Below, piece by piece: positions 32,866-34,134 of a stretch of 34,134 nucleotides of DNA. The position numbers and the translations under genes are program-made. The notes beneath the pieces were generated by a model that saw only the letters and a list, made by a program, of their open reading frames with translations, was not told where the DNA came from and did not search any database. Within the stretch, counting starts at the first letter, position 1. Each line of letters begins with the position of its first letter. The stretch is from JBGZFC01 sp964346495 (GTDB taxonomy: Bacteria; Bacteroidota; Bacteroidia; Bacteroidales; Dysgonomonadaceae), in assembly GCA_964346495.1 (NCBI GenBank), contig CAYFUW010000010.1, positions 1 through 34,134 of the forward strand, written 5' to 3'.

Positions 32866-33639
32866 ATGAACAACGATACAATACAACCACAACAAACAGG
32901 AAATGTTGTTTTGGGAATTAAAGATAAATATCTCAATCAATTAGATAGTGATTTTCAGTTACTTTCGGAGATTGTTTTGTCACAAATGGATGTTGTACGT
33001 CAGCTACTTACCAACAATCCGGACAAAGAAATCTACCAGCAATTAAAGCGCAACGAAAAACTTATCGACTCACTCGATCTTACAATAAAAGAGAAAGTGG
33101 TAAACGCTATTATGTTGTTTACACCACGTGCAGGCGATTTAAGACGCCTTATGGTTTATAGTGATATGACTATTGCCATGGAACGTGTGGGCGATTTGAT
33201 TTTGAACATAGCTTCATCGCTTCAAGATACCGACTTCTCAGTGAATGGTTTTGAAGAGTACAAAAAAATGATTCTCAAAATGTTCGACCGCACATATACA
33301 ATGCTGAAAAACTCATTGTCAGCGGCAGCCGGAGTATGTAACGAAATAGCTTATTCAACTATCCAAATGGACGACAAAGTGGACAAAATGGAGAAAAAAG
33401 TTGAGAAGCACTTAGCAGAAGATTTCGCTGATAAAAATAACAGCAGCCAGGCATTGATTAATATTATGAGCCTGAACTCAATCTCTTATCATATTGAGCG
33501 AATCGGCGACAAAGCGGTTGATATCTCTACATCCGCAATATTTTTAATTGAAGGTAAAGATGTTCGTCACCAAAAACTGCAAAAAAAAGGGAAAGAGAAC
33601 AATTCGTCTGAGCCTGAAAGCGAAAATGTTAACGAATAG
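32866..33639 (+). CDS. phoU: PhoU phosphate signalling protein
   Basis: This 257-aa helical protein contains the PhoU repeats with metal-binding pattern: MERVGDLILNIASSL in the first half and HIERIGDKAVDISTSAIFL in the second (E/DxxxD motifs). PhoU links phosphate transport to PhoR/PhoB signalling. The start ATG 32866 gives MNNDTIQPQQ; an in-frame GTG at 32833 is less likely. It is 69 bp after pstB and is followed by a terminator. No two-component system is visible. Confidence 0.9.
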   Translation: MNNDTIQPQQTGNVVLGIKDKYLNQLDSDFQLLSEIVLSQMDVVRQLLTNNPDKEIYQQLKRNEKLIDSLDLTIKEKVVNAIMLFTPRAGDLRRLMVYSDMTIAMERVGDLILNIASSLQDTDFSVNGFEEYKKMILKMFDRTYTMLKNSLSAAAGVCNEIAYSTIQMDDKVDKMEKKVEKHLAEDFADKNNSSQALINIMSLNSISYHIERIGDKAVDISTSAIFLIEGKDVRHQKLQKKGKENNSSEPESENVNE

Positions 33640-33661
33640 AATATTTCTATAACAATAAAAC

Positions 33662-33702
33662 AAAGCCAGCTATTATCAGTGTAATAGTTGGCTTTATTTT
33701 TT
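33662..33702 (+). terminator. Rho-independent terminator after phoU
   Basis: A 14-bp stem (33662-33675 with 33682-33695, one G-U pair) with loop TCAGTG is followed by ATTTTTT, 22 bp after the stop codon. Confidence 0.88.
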
Positions 33703-33816
33703 ATATAGCTTATTTTCAAGACATTGTGCTTCTTGCTATATTTTCATAAACAATGCAAATTAATAACCGCAATGAGCTATTTCAAACATTCAATCCGCAA
33801 AAATACTCTAAAATAG

Positions 33817-33847
33817 TTTATTACAAACAATATTTTTTATAATTTTG
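33817..33847 (+). promoter_or_regulatory. Promoter of the tRNA gene
   Basis: TTTA (33817-33820, one base off TTTG), a 19-bp spacer and TAATTTTG (33840-33847) lie 14 bp before the tRNA. Confidence 0.6.
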
Positions 33848-33861
33848 CATCACCAAATCAT

Positions 33862-33932
33862 TGTCCTATGGTGTAATGGTAGCACATCAGATTCTGGTCC
33901 TGCTAGTCCAGGTTCGAGTCCTGGTAGGACAA
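33862..33932 (+). tRNA. tRNA-Gln (anticodon CUG)
   Basis: The 71-nt cloverleaf has a perfect 7-bp acceptor stem (TGTCCTA/TAGGACA), a 4-bp D stem, a T arm CCAGG/CCTGG with loop TTCGAGT, and anticodon loop TTCTGGT giving CTG, which reads CAG glutamine codons. The 3' CCA is not encoded. The anticodon stem has only three Watson-Crick pairs in the centre, with mismatches at its ends (T27-C43 and A31-C39). The sequence otherwise fits Bacteroidales tRNA-Gln. Confidence 0.93.
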
Positions 33933-34062
33933 CAACAATCTATGATTACTAAGCACTTAGCTTAACATCGGACTAAAAGTAGGACTAAGTTAATAATTAG
34001 CTCGACTTTTTTTGTTTCGATAACTTTTTATTGGTTGTAATCTTTGCACGAAATAAAATAGC

Positions 34063-34070
34063 TATATTTG
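34063..34070 (+). promoter_or_regulatory. -7 promoter box (TATATTTG) upstream of the last gene
   Basis: An exact TAnnTTTG match 27 bp before the ATG at 34098. A TTTG lies 16 bp upstream of it, shorter than normal spacing. Confidence 0.45.
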
Positions 34071-34097
34071 TAACATCATAATTTAAACTTTACCCAT

Positions 34098-34134
34098 ATG
34101 AAAAAGATTTTCTTATTTTTATCTCTGCTTTTCC
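34098..34134 (+). CDS. Start of an exported protein (cut by the window end)
   Basis: An ATG followed by MKKIFLFLSLLF, the beginning of a signal peptide, runs off the window edge. A TATATTTG box lies upstream. Nothing more can be said about its function. Confidence 0.55.
   Translation, partial: MKKIFLFLSLLF

Noticed and set aside
33704..33756. TATAGC/GCTATA pair after the phoU terminator
   Set aside because: Only 6 bp with a long A+T-rich spacer; expected by chance.
1..34134. CRISPR array, rRNA, prophage or complete insertion sequence
   Set aside because: No regularly spaced repeats, no rRNA, no transposase, integrase or phage structural gene was seen.

Overview
The window looks like a chromosomal segment of an anaerobic, fermentative member of the Bacteroidota, most likely order Bacteroidales. 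The evidence is low G+C, no Shine-Dalgarno sequences, and many starts preceded by the Bacteroidota promoter element TAnnTTTG (several with TTTG 19-20 bp upstream). Gene content agrees: ferredoxin-linked 2-oxoacid oxidoreductase, phosphate butyryltransferase/butyrate kinase, LpxH, a DUF5020 outer-membrane channel and a Bacteroidales-type tRNA-Gln. Family or genus cannot be fixed from the sequence alone.

Layout. 84-2578 (minus): a DUF3857/transglutaminase-like secreted protein and a small two-helix membrane protein. 2698-6378 (plus): a metallo-beta-lactamase-fold hydrolase followed by three tightly packed glycosyltransferases (surface polysaccharide or LPS). 6419-6573: a MITE-like inverted-repeat element. 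6653-7699 (plus): an overlapping antitoxin/RelE-ParE toxin/SpoU RNA methyltransferase chain. 7857-9878 (plus): ptb-buk. 9946-11738 (minus): radC, a SufT-type DUF59 gene, lpxH. 11832-14652 (minus): efp, then a purine permease and a Tsx/DUF5020 outer-membrane protein separated by a large palindrome. 14818-21056 (plus): cysS, yaaA, a sodium-dependent transporter, aroA, a cysteine-motif membrane protein, a zinc/manganese-type ABC permease. 21057-21642: repeat-rich intergenic DNA. 21643-24548 (minus): four-subunit 2-oxoacid:ferredoxin oxidoreductase operon with an extra 54-aa membrane protein. 24809-25594 (minus): a Rossmann/DUF2520 protein. 25725-27393 (plus): an ABC exporter whose membrane subunit carries an in-frame stop, plus its ATPase. 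27470-28958 (plus): ECF sigma factor, candidate membrane anti-sigma, secreted protein. 29162-33639 (plus): pstSCAB-phoU. 33862-33932: tRNA-Gln(CUG). 34098-end: start of an exported protein.

How genes work together. The oxidoreductase operon and ptb-buk together could turn 2-oxoacids from amino acids into acyl-CoA, acyl-phosphate and then fatty acid plus ATP, a plausible energy route. DUF5020 and the NCS2 permease could form an outer- plus inner-membrane purine uptake path. pstSCAB-phoU is a complete phosphate uptake unit; no PhoB/PhoR is visible.

Most of the window is ordinary housekeeping. The best candidates for something undescribed are the 54-aa membrane protein inside the oxidoreductase operon, the sigma/anti-sigma/secreted-protein unit next to an interrupted ABC exporter, and two inverted-repeat elements of nearly equal size (about 155-158 bp) in intergenic DNA.
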